A stretch of DNA of 64,000 bases from Gari tellinella. Its lineage: Eukaryota; Mollusca; Bivalvia; Cardiida; Psammobiidae. Positions 32,037 to 42,683 of the stretch are shown here, piece after piece. Under the pieces are notes generated by a model. It did not search any database. It was not told where the DNA came from and worked only from the letters and a program-made list of their open reading frames with translations. Position 1 is the first letter of the stretch, and every line of letters begins with the position of its first letter. Location: the NCBI GenBank assembly GCA_922989275.2, contig OV277862.1, forward strand, positions 16,845,543 to 16,909,542, written 5' to 3'. Both the position numbers and the translations under genes were made by a program.

Positions 32037-32293
32037 CAGGGCTACCATGAGTTGACATGTAAAATCCTAAGATTTCCAAATTTGCATTTTTCAAGTGCAA
32101 TTTTACGAATCGTACCTTACCCCGTCGCCTGTTTCTAGTTGTGTTGGCATGTGGCTGCTTAAAGCAGGCTATAAGTAATGCAGAATGCGCCTATATGCGC
32201 ATTCTGCTTTACTTTCAGCCTGCTTTAAACTACCATGGATGTACTAGAAAAAATTCGAAGATTTAGGAAAAATCCGGAGAATTGGCAGCCCTG
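32037..32293. mobile_element. G element, copy 3 (6-bp TSD TGAAGG)
   Basis: CAGGGCTACCATG to GGCAGCCCTG, flanked by TGAAGG at 32031-32036 and 32294-32299. It contains an intact C-core at about 32158-32228 with AATGCGCCTATATGCGCATT. Confidence 0.95.
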
Positions 32294-32459
32294 TGAAGGG
32301 GTTAAACACTCATGAAGGGTTATGATGACTTTAGCGTTGAGAGAGTTAAGTGATCTCAACTTCGGAGAACACTTGAAGTCCGATCCCAGTCCTGTTCATG
32401 TTGATGGCAAAATTGTATACAGTTACCACTTGAACGAAAACAAAATACCAATTACTATA

Positions 32460-32545
32460 ATACATATGGCTGCTTAATGCAAGGCAACAGTAAGGCAGAA
32501 AGCTGCTATAGGAGGTTTCAGGTTTACTTTCGCCCTGCATTAAAC
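32460..32545. repeat. Worn D-type hairpin
   Basis: TGGCTGCTTAATGCAAGGC..GCCCTGCATTAAACATGCAGCCA with a degraded centre. TACAGT-type shell ends are not evident. Confidence 0.55.
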
Positions 32546-32653
32546 ATGCAGCCATCTATCATAAGAGAGTTCCGTGCATCTTTAACGATTGGCCGCTCAA
32601 CCCAAGTTTGACTGTATGTTTAAACTAGCTAATGGAAGCAATTACACTGAAGC

Positions 32654-33032
32654 TACAGTGGTTCCTCTCTACAACGGCACCCAATGGTAGACAAAGATTA
32701 TGTGTGTTGTTCGTGGGAGTCGTTATAGGTAGAGGATTTTAAGACATGGCTAACATATGCAAACAGCTTGAATCTAGATCAGACGCCGCGTAACGCGGCG
32801 TCTGATCTGGATTCAAGCTGTTTATCACTCGTCATTTTAATTATTATAATCGAAATGTCCACTTATGCCCACGTACCTTTGAGAAAAAAAGCAGACGACC
32901 TTTTTTAAGCAGACGATATTGCAGCAGTAAATGTGTTAGACATAATAATTGTCCCGTTAAGGGAACTGTGGCAAGGGTCGTTGTAAGGAAGGAGTCGTTG
33001 TTGGGAGGGCCAGTGTAGGAGGGAACACTGTA
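32654..33032. mobile_element. TA-shell E MITE
   Basis: TACAGTGGTTCCTCTCTACA to GGGAACACTGTA, with an A-core at 32759-32823. The right arm carries AAGCAGACGATATTGCAGCA and GGGTCGTTGTAAGG. Confidence 0.85.
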
Positions 33033-33280
33033 TTACTGCGGAGACAGTGTAACCTCTAAAAACCCGATTCCTGAAACCCGGAAATTGCACAGTCCTAAAA
33101 ACATATATTTTTCTTGCCATAACAAATCATTTTAATTCGTTTATACCTAGATACGTCGTGTATTTTGTGCAGTACGCCCTCCCCGCGCGCCTGTTGGAAG
33201 AGTTCAGTATAGCTAAAAACACTGCAGTATTTGCCCACACAGCTGAACATTTCATATGCTAAGATACTGTTTATCTTACA

Positions 33281-33443
33281 AATTGCTACATCCAGTTAGT
33301 ACATTGTATTGTTATACTGTTAATTATTTGTTTTGTATGGAATGCCTTTTGTTTTATGTACTTTTATATAATTATGTTGAGGGCTTCATGGAAGATTGGT
33401 ATTTACCAAATAAGTTCTATCGTTAAAGTCTTTATTATTATTA
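33281..33443 (+). mobile_element. Truncated LINE 3' end with TTA tail, copy 1
   Basis: Closely matches 44036-44221 (TTAATTATTTGTTTTGTATG, ATTATGTTGAGGGC, TCATGGAAGATTGG, AAAGTCTTTATTATTA). The simple TTA tail and shared 3' end suggest a non-LTR retrotransposon tail, by inference. Confidence 0.7.
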
Positions 33444-33453
33444 TCATATGAAA

Positions 33454-33482
33454 TAGCAAACCGTGCCGACCCTGTTTGCCAA
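33454..33482. repeat. Fully collapsed core in a Q shell
   Basis: GCAAACCGTGCCGACCCTG runs straight into TTTGCC. Flanks (TCATATGAAATAG and AATGTCCTCTTAA) match the intact copy at 4827-4891. Confidence 0.8.
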
Positions 33483-33506
33483 TGTCCTCTTAAGTAAATA
33501 CTAGGT

Positions 33507-33745
33507 TTAACCCTTTCAACCCTAAATTTCTCTTGTGTGTATTTATGCTCCTTTTGGGCTCTTCTAGTACAGGTTTTTTTTAACCAGTCTACTGTTACAT
33601 TTTTTATGGCAACGAAAACCAATGAAATATCAAACAGTGCAGACCCAGATCAGAGGGCTCCTATAGGAGCCCTCTGATCAGGGTATACACTGTTTGTATA
33701 TATAATCAGTAATCTCTCCAGAGGGTTGTAGGGTTGAAAGGTTAA
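33507..33745. mobile_element. TTAA-shell P MITE with B-core
   Basis: TTAACCCTTTCAACCCTA to TAGGGTTGAAAGGTTAA, about 239 bp. The B-core at 33631-33696 has GGGCTCCTATAGGAGCCC. The shell (GGCTCTTCTAGTACAGG, CCAGTCTACTGTTACATTTT) recurs at 56060-56220. Confidence 0.85.
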
Positions 33746-34164
33746 AAAGGTTAGCACAGAGGTATCCAGTGTTCATGAGACAGGTGGCTGCGAAATGCAG
33801 GACAAAGATAATGCAGAAATCCTCTCTATAGATGTCCTTCTTAAAAGTATACCACATCCCATTAACAACTACTTGATTGGCCGAGAAACATCTCTAATGC
33901 GGAACGCTAGATCTAAACCTCTCAAATACGGAAAGCTAGAGCTTAACACCTCGTATCCGAAAAGCTCTTTATACAAAAACCCTTTTGTTGGGTCCTTACT
34001 TTGCTATGGACGCATTTCTAATCTAATAGGGACTTCCGAATGTCCCTTTTTGTGGAGGAAGAGATAAAACACTAACCCTTTCCTCAACAGAAAGGCATTC
34101 ACACGTCTCTATGTATTGTACTTGTATATTATATATTATATATATGATATGGTCATATAACAAG

Positions 34165-34518
34165 TACAGTGCTCTCTCTCTACAACGACACCCTATGGGA
34201 GACAAAGTGTGTGTTGTTCGGAAGGAGTCGTTATAGGGAGGGAAATTGGCTACATTTGCAAACAGCTTGAACCCAGATCAGAGGTCGCGTTACGCGCCGT
34301 CTGATCTGGATTCAAAACGTTTGTCGCATGTCATTAGGGTTTTTTCTTTCAAAATGTCCATTATGTAACTTTGAGAAAAATAGCAGACGACAATTTTAAG
34401 CAGACGGTATTGCAGCAATGAAAGGGTTGGACATAACTGTCGTGTTTAGGGAACTGCGACATGGGTCGTAGGGAGGGAGTCGTTGTTGGGAGGGCCGTTG
34501 TAGAGAGGGAGCACTGTA
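34165..34518. mobile_element. TA-shell E MITE
   Basis: TACAGTGCTCTCTCTCTAC to GAGGGAGCACTGTA. The core at 34258-34323 is slightly worn (GAGGTCGCGTTACGCGCCGTC). Confidence 0.85.
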
Positions 34519-34734
34519 GCTTAATCTATTTTACATGTACAATGGCACTTTTATGTATATATATAATGTACTTGTAGGGACTTATATAATTATACAATAT
34601 ATAATGTACGTTCCTGGTATACCATTCCCTTTACAAATCATGCAGACGTCATTCATGAAGCAAGTTATAGTCGTTAAATATTAAATATTTCCGTCTGAAC
34701 AGAGAAACTTCTACGCTCTAGCGATTAAATATTT

Positions 34735-35092
34735 ACGGATAAGAGAATAGCCGCCAAACCGCAAACAATGTCGTCTGCTTCTAATACAGAGGAGAATCTG
34801 TTATTATTTCCCGTTTAAACGCAAACGAAACGCAAACGCAAGTGCTAACACGTAGAAAAGTACAACTTTTGGACAATTCTGATAATTCATGTTTATATTG
34901 GTGGCAAACAGTTTGGAGACTGATCAGACGCCGGGTTACCCGGCGTCTGATCTGGTTCCAAACTGTTTGCATTGGAAATTACAGATTAGAGTAAACGCCC
35001 ATATACTACTCGCGTTTATTGGGAAAGAATATTTTTTTCTCCACTGTAAGTAAATAGCCGCCAAACCGCTAACAATACCGTCTGCTTCTAAT
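34735..35092. repeat. Direct repeat of about 45 bp flanking a J element
   Basis: AATAGCCGCCAAACCGC and CGTCTGCTTCTAATA occur both before (34746-34783) and after (35053-35088) the J element. This is far longer than a TA duplication. Confidence 0.8.
34785..35048. mobile_element. TA-shell J MITE, copy 1
   Basis: Starts TACAGAGGAGAATCTGTTA and ends CTCCACTGTA. The core at 34904-34970 has the CCGGGTTACCCGG centre. Shell motifs are CCCGTTTAAACGCAAACG and TAAACGC. Confidence 0.85.
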
Positions 35093-35617
35093 ATCATGTC
35101 TGTCAAATCTGTCAAATTCAGTTTATGGCCAGAATATTGCCCTACCCACTAGTCGGACAAAAGGAATAATCTGTATCCAAACATAACTATGACTATCAAT
35201 GGGAACTCTGTTAAGCTACGTATTCTACTAGAAATTAACCTTAAATTACGTCAATCGATGATCTAAAAATAGCTACATGCGTATATTTTTGGAAAGCTAT
35301 TGTCAATTCTGTTATATTGTGTATGAAAAAAGCTCTCTAGGGGGTTGCCTATTGCTATACTGGGCCATCAGAATAAACCAAACAAATCGATATTCCAGTA
35401 TTTTTCGTAAGTTGTACTACAAATGTCAACTAGAATGACGCGCGAAGCTGACTTATATTTATTTGAAAGGTGATTCAAATTGTTTGGGCGTTGGTAGGCA
35501 ACGATTGTCTGATCTGATATCTGGGTTGTGAACGATGTAATATTTCCTTGCTATATAATGTATAAAAGCCAGAATGAACGGACACTTAAATAAAACATGT
35601 TTCTTTGTTTAGAATTA

Positions 35618-35697
35618 ACAGTCACTCAAAGCATGATAGAACTAAAGCAAAAAGCTCCTGTAGGAGCTTTCTGCTTTAATTCCATCACGCGTTAAAC
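35618..35697. repeat. D-type hairpin, divergent
   Basis: GATAGAACTAAAGCA.AAAGCTCC..GGAGCTTTCTGCTTTAATTCCATC. The outer sequence ATGATAG/CCATCAC is worn, and there are no TACAGT ends nearby. Confidence 0.7.
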
Positions 35698-36009
35698 CGT
35701 AAACAGGTTTTTTTGTCCACAACATCTTTTGAATCGTCGCTTAAACCAAGATTAACTGTAGATTCTATATTTATAAATAGGTGAATGTTTTGAAATCGGG
35801 TAAACTTTGAATGAGTATTTTGAAACCATCTTGACAGGTAGTTTAGTCACTGAAAACCCGCATCACTGTTTAGGGTTATACTAACAAGAGGTATTGACAC
35901 AACCTAATTAGGAATTTGCTATCTGCATCAGTGGGTAGATATATATAGTTGGATAGATGATTAACCCTTAGGCTGCTGAGCGCGACTCGACCAACACTGA
36001 AATAAAGGT

Positions 36010-36072
36010 AAATCAGTTTGGAGCCTGATCAGACGCCGGGTTACCCGGGGTCTGATCAGACTCCAAACTGGT
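36010..36072. repeat. A-core palindrome (GGGTTACCC centre)
   Basis: GAGCCTGATCAGACGCCGGG faces CCCGGGGTCTGATCAGACTC. It lies in an A-like shell starting TTAACCCTTAGGCTG at 35971. Confidence 0.8.
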
Positions 36073-36218
36073 TGACACCCGTGTTAATGATTTTTATTGT
36101 CAAAATGCTTAAAATATAAATTTTAGCAATAAAACAGACGACAATTTTAAGCAGACGATTTAACAGCAGTCAAATTAGTAACCTTTCGTACGCTACGCAC
36201 GAATTTAGGATAACTGTG

Positions 36219-36284
36219 GCAAACTGTTTGGATCCAGATGAGACGCCGAGTAACTCGGCGTCTCATTTGGATCAACAAAGTTTG
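36219..36284. repeat. A-core palindrome (GATGAG; CGAG centre)
   Basis: GGATCCAGATGAGACGCCGA with inverse CGGCGTCTCATTTGGATC. Followed by GCAGACGGCA and ACAGACGACAA shell sequence. Confidence 0.8.
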
Positions 36285-36595
36285 AGATTCTGGATATATT
36301 TCCCGAATAAAATGCAGATTAATTATATTTGAGAATTGTTGCAGACGGCAACTTTTTAACAGACGACAATAACATTACGTGATGATGGTTTGATAGTTTA
36401 TATTGTTTGACGTCCATAGCGATAAAGAAACTCGTGACCACTCTACGTCTGCGATTAATCACCATAGCTAAATATTTATATATCTGTGTTCTGGAGGAGG
36501 GTGGAAAAAATTACGTGCTAATCTATATGCGTTTATTTTGGTATCAATGTCAAATGTTATAACCTTTTCTACAATTTCAAAAGATCACATTCGTG

Positions 36596-36813
36596 TACAA
36601 TAAAACCTCTCTATTACGACCACTGAATATCAGGCAAATTGATTGTATAAAATACAGGTGACAGCTTAAAGCAATGTGATATAGTAAAACAGAAAGCTAA
36701 AAAAGGAATCTTCTGTATTACTGTCACATTGCTTTAAGCAGTTACCTGCCTTAAACACATACTAGTACTAATTAACACACTTTAGTGGTCGTAATATAGA
36801 GAGATTTAGTGCA
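36596..36813. mobile_element. TA-shell D MITE
   Basis: TACAATAAAACCTCTCTATT to AATATAGAGAGATTTAGTGCA. The D-core at 36658-36741 has a worn loop (AAGCTAAAAAAGGAATCTTC). Confidence 0.75.
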
Positions 36814-37556
36814 CAATCATAGAAAATTACAGATGAGCCTTGATATCTCGAACACACTCAAGTCAAACTCATTTTCCCTCTTTTTTGTATGTTGATATTT
36901 AAGAAATGATAAATTCGTAGTTTTGCATTATCGTGCATTAGATCACAGTTAGAAGGCATTATATAGCAAGACCTTTATAGGCCTAGTGGTCTAATTACCC
37001 ACATATCAACGACTTACTGTGATCTAATGAACACCCACGGTTTTGTTATTTTGATTCTAACACGACTTTTTATTTTAATAAAAATACTTTTACCGGAGAA
37101 TACCACCAGAGGCTACGCCATTTTGGCTGTTACTGTTACTTTACACGACTTTCACCCCTATGTTTAACGAGTAAAAGGCAAAAGCGCAACAGAAACAAAA
37201 GTTCCAAGTCGATTATGCTTCATCTTTTACAATCAAACGAACAACGAAACTATTTACATAATGTCTGGACGCCTTTATGCCAGAACCATCGTGTAAATGT
37301 GAAATAACTTTGGAATGTATGCGCAGACGAATCACGCGATTTAAAGAATTTCATTTATAGATTACGCGTGTGTGGCAAATGGAACAGCCAATCGAAAGCT
37401 GTGCGTGCAGTGCATTATCGCGGAATAATGAACGTTTCTCGGTATTCTTAATGTATATGCAGTTCCGAGTCGTGTTGAAATGTGTATTATGAGTTTATGA
37501 CCACATACTATACTATGGAAGTGTTCGATTATTGAGGCATTTGGAATGGGGATGCC

Positions 37557-37776
37557 TTAACCTGTTTTAAAACCCTAGTGATACAGTGTACCAGTGAAGA
37601 ATACATTTGTTCTATACAAACAGTGTAGACCCTGACCAGAGGTTCCTAAAAGGTATATGCACTGTTTGTCATTCAATATACGTGTTGTTTGAAAGAACTT
37701 TAAATAGAGAAAGCATGACTAAACTTAATTGGAAACGGGAATTGCCCATTTTAAGCATCAGGGGTGAATGAGTTTA
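37557..37776. mobile_element. TTAA-shell B MITE with collapsed core
   Basis: TTAA at 37557-37560 and 37773-37776. The core at 37617-37669 reads CAAACAGTGTAGACCCTGAC and then AGAGGTTCC..GGTATATGCACTGTTTG, missing most of the right inner arm. Confidence 0.75.
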
Positions 37777-38168
37777 ACTAGTTTGAAAATTCAGCATCAA
37801 TTAAGGTTGGATTTGTTTAGAATAGGAACACCCACACGGACTATGCATTATACAGGAGTTAAAACACCATTAGAAAGAAGGTTTGCTTTATTCCTTTCCT
37901 TCGCAATTTCTACAGTAGACTTGTTTATTTTCTTCTTATAGTATAAAGGAACATTTATACATGTATGTATATCTATTTCAGTCACTGTCCAGGTGTAACC
38001 AAGTGCGTTGAGCAGGTGACTTTTAGCGCACCCTTTCTTGGATATTTCACTGAACTCTCCCTATATGTGCATACTTGCTGTTAGATTTCATTATTATATC
38101 TTAGTACAAGAGCGATCTAAAGACACTGCAATGTTTGTCCATACAGAAGATAATTTCATACGAAATAG

Positions 38169-38233
38169 CAAACAGTGTATGCTCCTGTGAGACGCCGCGT
38201 CACGCGGCGTCTCACAAGAGCTTACATTGTTTG
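38169..38233. repeat. A-centre palindrome in Q-like shell (TGTGAG stem)
   Basis: CAAACAGTGTATGCTCCTGT-GAGACGCCG and inverse with TCTCACAAGAGC. The change from GATGAG/CTCATC to TGTGAG/CTCACA is paired. The flank TTTCATACGAAATAG matches 4810. Confidence 0.85.
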
Positions 38234-38433
38234 TTAATATCTACTTTTGTGGACCATAAAATACCACTACTCTGGAATAACAGGCAGTTGAAATTCCATT
38301 CCTACTAGTGATTAGCTCATACAACCTGTTGTGTCACACAGAAATATTTAAAATATGTGTCTATAGTTTTGTACTGATAACAAGGTCACATCTGACCTTG
38401 ATCCACCATTTCTTAGAAGAAACGTGGCTAAAT

Positions 38434-38936
38434 TTAACCCTTTATCCCATAGCCTATTTCCAGTTTTAAAGACTGATGACCACTTAAAGCAGGTTGAAAG
38501 TAAAACAGAATGCACCGTACGACGCAGTCTGCTTTACTTTCAGCCTGCTTTAACCCATTACCCATAGCCTATTTCCAGTATTAAAGATAGTTGACCACTT
38601 AAAGCAGGTTGAAAGTAAAGCAGAATGCACCTTAAGGCGCAGTCTGCTTTACGCTCAGACTGCTTTAAGATCTTATCTACCAGGATATAGAAAATATTTC
38701 TTACAGTATAGATTTTCGACTGTATAAAGTTATAATATTTTCTTCAGTAAATGAATAAAGTAAAGGCTTAAAAAGGGTTATTTATGGAGTAATGGGTTAA
38801 TCTACCATCTGCTAGGATATTGAACATATTTTTGATGGTGGAAATGCATTCATGACTGTCTAAATTAGAACCTCTTTCTTCCGTGGTTGGAAACTTTAGA
38901 GGCATAAAAAGGCGTCTTCACGCAGTAATTGCTTAA
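38434..38936. mobile_element. TTAA-shell C MITE containing a second C MITE
   Basis: Outer element: TTAACCCTTTATCCCATAG to GCAGTAATTGCTTAA. It is cut at the TTAA on the right edge of its core (38549-38552) by a second C element ending at TTAA 38797-38800, after which the outer right arm resumes TCTACCATCTGCTAGG. Confidence 0.85.
38549..38800. mobile_element. Inner C MITE nested at the C-core TTAA
   Basis: TTAACCCATTACCCATAGCC to GGAGTAATGGGTTAA, 252 bp. Its core (about 38598-38668) has AATGCACC facing GGCGCAGT, so one arm is worn. Confidence 0.9.
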
Positions 38937-39243
38937 AAGGACTCTAATGCAGGACTCCAAAATGAGTTTTAAACTTTTTGTTTTGCGTTAAGCACCGACC
39001 TCTGTTTAGAGATCTATGCTAGATTTCTACTTCAATAAAGTGTCGCCCAACAAGAGACTAAAGTTAAACAACTCCTTTCATCCGTGAAACTTTTAATTGG
39101 ACAATTCCAGTTTCAAGTACATTATATTCCATTCAAGACAATATCTTGCCAAATGACAAACAGTGCATAATCTGATCAGCTCAGTGTGTAAATGCAGATA
39201 TTTTAAGAACTGGGACCAAAAAGGGTAAATGTTTAACTAATGA

Positions 39244-39555
39244 AAGACATCTCCTGACGACCTTTCGGTCATAACGCCTTGCCAGACAATTTCCTTGCAA
39301 AAAGCATGGGTCTTGTGCACATTGAACCATTGAAGCGTCTCATGTGAGACCCGACCTTTATATGTGATAGTTTGGTTAGAAATAATCATTGAAAAGCCTC
39401 TAGAGCATGCGTTTTTCTGGGCCTCACCAGGTAAACTGAGATTGGTATACCCACTCGCAGCATTAGCTGCATGTTTTTTCTCGCCTATCGAGAACAATGT
39501 GGGGGGGGGGGGGGGGGGGGGGGGGGTAGGCCATCAATGGACTGAGGAAAAGTCT
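39244..39555. mobile_element. U element, copy 3 (inverse)
   Basis: The left end AGACATCTCCTGACG has lost a clean TTAA; the right end is GGAAAAGTCT then TTAA at 39556-39559. The interior mirrors 8214-8503. A poly-G run of about 26 lies at 39501-39526. Confidence 0.75.
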
Positions 39556-39741
39556 TTAAGGAGGAGTTTTCTAAATAACTATTGTCCTGCAGTGGGTTGC
39601 CACCTACAATGAAGACTGCCACTAACTTATGCTTTAGGCCTGTATAAAGTTATCGTCTGATACCTAGTTAGGTCATAGAAACTGTGACACTGACAGGATT
39701 AACACTTATACTTTATTTAAACGCGACTCGGCTAACATTTA

Positions 39742-39806
39742 CAAACAGTTTGGATCCAGATCAGACGCCGCGTAACGCGGCGTCTGAACTGGATCCAATC
39801 TGTTTG
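39742..39806. repeat. A-core palindrome
   Basis: ACAAACAGTTTGGATCCAG and inverse CTGGATCCAATCTGTTTG around AGACGCCGCGTAACGCGGCG. GCAGACGACA shell words follow. Confidence 0.85.
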
Positions 39807-40150
39807 GCACTCAAACTTTTTTTTTCAATTAAAGAAGAAACACAAACTTATTTAGAGTGTTTTTGCAGACGATACGTTTGAAGCAGACGACAAAACATTC
39901 AGCATGAGGACGACTTAACGTCTATGCTATCTATGGCGTTATCTGGTATTAACGATTGCCGTCTGTCCCGATATTTATTTTGAAAATGTTCTCGATTTAT
40001 TCCTGGATATATTAATGAAATCTCCCTATGTGCGTGCTGGAAGAGTTCATGATAGATATACAAGGGTGATGTAAAGACATCGTGTAGTGTTTTATATAAA
40101 ATAGCAAACAATGTAAACCCTGATATAACTTGGATTTACATAAAATGGCT

Positions 40151-40362
40151 ACCCCCCCCCCCCCCCCCCCCCCCCAAAAAAAAACAAAAACAAACCCAAA
40201 CAACAAACGAACAACTACAAAAAACACAAAAAAAAACAAAAACAAACCCAAAACAAATCCCAAACAAAACAACAACAACAAAAACAAACAACAACAAAAA
40301 CAAACAACAACACCCCCACAAATAAACCCAACACCAACATCAAAACACCAAAACAACACAAG
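40151..40362. repeat. Poly-C run and A/C-only tract
   Basis: About 25 C's are followed by about 180 bp that is almost purely A and C (AAAAACAAACCCAAACAACA). The strand asymmetry is extreme, and long frames on both strands are low-complexity artefacts. Confidence 0.95.
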
Positions 40363-40689
40363 ATAAGGGTTGACAGTCTCTAACACAGACATCAGTGTAA
40401 TGCAGGATAGCAGTAAAGTAGAAAGCTTCTGTTTGAGCTCTCTGCTTAACCTTTTACTGTATTAAGCTGTTACCTGTCTTAGTAGCCCCATGCCTCTTAA
40501 AAGTATTGCCGCTTAACAGTTAGCCTGCAAGCCGGGTTTTGCAAACAGTTTCGATCCAGATCAGACATCGCGAAACTAATCAAAGTATACCTAAATTTGA
40601 CATTTGAGAAATAAAGGCAGACAACAAATGTGTAAAGCAGATGACGTCATGGCAGTGAAGAGTTTAATAAACAGTGTCGTCTGCCAACT

Positions 40690-40937
40690 CTTGTTCACCC
40701 CTGAAACTTTTGAAATGGACAATATCTAGTTTTCAATTAAGTTTAGTCCATTTTGACTACCGTGTTGTATTTATGGTTGATTTTAACAATATATTGCCAA
40801 ATTACAAACTGTGCAGACTCTGATCAGAGGGCTCCTGCAGGAGCCCTCTGATCTGTCTCTACACTGTTTGCATTGGACAAGTGTACTCTTTGCAGACATA
40901 CTGTTTGTAAATGACGAGTATGATCGTCACTGGGGCC
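40690..40937. mobile_element. TTAA-shell B MITE (ends worn)
   Basis: The left arm has CACCCCTGAAACTTTTG and TTTAGTCCATTTTGACTA. The B-core is at 40805-40870 with GGGCTCCTGCAGGAGCCC. The right arm is ACGAGTATGATCGTCACTGG. Clear TTAA ends are not preserved. Confidence 0.75.
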
Positions 40938-41236
40938 CAATTTTTCAATAGTTTTGATTCAGTAGAGACTTCAAGTGACTTCGAGTGTCATCTGGACCCA
41001 AATTGTTTGAAAAAGTTATCATAATGTTTGCTTTGAGCATGTTAAAGATTTACACAAATTTGTTATCTTAAAACAAGGTCATAGATTTTAAACTTGTTCT
41101 AATCTTCAACTACCCCGGGTCACTGTGACATCTGTTCATTTACTTTTGTGATAACACTTGACTCGTAAATAAAATGTCTCCTGCTCCTAGATCGTAGTCG
41201 TAGTTTGAATCGTATCAACACTTCGTCAGACAAATC

Positions 41237-41473
41237 TTAACCCCTTGAACAATGGACACGTATATATACGCATCCTTTGCAAACGGCGTACATGCGAAAA
41301 GTACACTTGTCTTATGTAAACAGTGAAGACCCAGATAAGAGACGGACTCTGTTCAGAGTGTGCGATGTTTGTCATGTATTGCAATTCATTGACTGAAAAC
41401 AAAAATAAATAGTCAACAATGGACAACACTAAATTGGAAGACTAAATTGGAAATTCAGGGATGAATTGGTTAG
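41237..41473. mobile_element. TTAA-shell B MITE, strongly worn core
   Basis: TTAACCCCTTGAAC to GGGATGAATTGGTTAG. The core near 41317-41374 has lost AGGGCTCC. Shell words TACACTTGTC and AATGGACAACA identify it. Confidence 0.6.
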
Positions 41474-41485
41474 ACTGTTTCTGAT

Positions 41486-41771
41486 TTTGATTTGTTTGAT
41501 TTGTTTTTTGATTTTACGTCGCTTTCAACAGTATTTCAGTCATATCGCGACGTCCAGCTAATTATAGGTGGAGGAAGACCCCAGAAGTCTTTTATGCACT
41601 GTTTCAGGCACAAATCGGCAACTGGGTAGAACCACCGACCTTCCGCAAGCCAGCTGGAAGGCTTCCCCACATGAAAAATCCGAACGACCCTACTGGGATT
41701 CGAACTCACAGCGGTGAGGAGCTTAGTGATGTTAGTCATAGTGACTATACCACTAGGCCACGGAGGCCCCC
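41486..41771 (-). mobile_element. Meta-type tRNA-derived SINE
   Basis: Minus-strand SINE, 286 bp, between perfect 13-bp repeats GACTGTTTCTGAT (41473-41485 and 41772-41784). It reads a tRNA-like head (box A TGGCCTAGTGG, box B AGTTCGAATCC), a central domain with GGAAGGTCGGTGGTTCTACC, CTGAAACAGTGCA and GGTCTTCCTCCACC, and a tail ending GCGACGTAAAA. The central domain is the conserved one of the MetaSINE superfamily, as I remember it. Confidence 0.85.
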
Positions 41772-41784
41772 GACTGTTTCTGAT

Positions 41785-42422
41785 ATCGAATGGGTGAATC
41801 GCATACGTATTTAAAACCATTGCTCGTTTATTTGACAAGCAGGACTCACTGTCATTTGCAGACGACACTCCATACCATTCACAACTACTTCCATGCCATT
41901 TTAGTAAAAACTTCATAATCTAAACTTAAAAAATTAAAGCAGCCAAAGAGTTTTATGTCGTGTACTATTATATACATGTAATTCGCATGTTTTTAGTTTT
42001 AACTGTATTTATTTCATTTTTCACATACAGACAATATATAATACGCATATCATAACATAAGTTATTAACATAGAAAAGAAACCAAGTTAAAAGTATAATA
42101 CATATTAATATGTTCTTTTCCTTAATATACATCTTTTAATATGCGATAAAATAAAAAGACGAACATTGTTTGGTTTTGATTGTTATTTATGTATCCCTTT
42201 TTCTATAAAATATGATAATTTTCATTGTAGAAAGATGATACTACATATTTTAAAAGAGTTAACCTTATTTACAAGTGTTATTGTGGTCAACAGATGTAGG
42301 TGAACGACCTAATTTATGATTGATTTGGTGAAACCTAACTCTTGTATGTGACGCCCAAGTTGTAGCGACGAGTTGTGTCACCATAACAAAGTCCAGAATC
42401 GATACAGTTCTTCCAAAACTAA
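41785..42422. other. AT-rich stretch without recognised features
   Basis: I see no gene or repeat structure up to the D element. Confidence 0.4.
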
Positions 42423-42631
42423 TACAGTAAAACCTCTCTATAACGACCACTAAAGCGAAGGCTATTTCTTGGTATACAGACATGTGGCAGCTTAAAGCAA
42501 GGTAACTGTAAAACAGAAAGCTCCTTAAGGAGCTTTCTGTTTTACTGTTACCTTGCTTTAAGCTGTCACCTTTCGTAAACACCTACTAATTTTCACAATT
42601 TAGTGGTCGTAATAGAGAGGTTTTTACTGTA
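42423..42631. mobile_element. TA-shell D MITE
   Basis: TACAGTAAAACCTCTCTATA to GAGAGGTTTTTACTGTA. The D-core at 42496-42557 sits between TTAA tetramers. The stem has GGTAAC/GTTACC where most copies have GGTGAC/GTCACC. Confidence 0.9.
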
Positions 42632-42683
42632 CTATAGCTTACATAGGACCTTGTCACCAGTAACACTGAGCAAAGAAGCTTGT

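Noticed and set aside
40012..40392. Membrane-protein-like Val/Phe-rich frame on the minus strand
   Set aside because: It is the complement of the A/C-only tract; apparent hydrophobicity is compositional.
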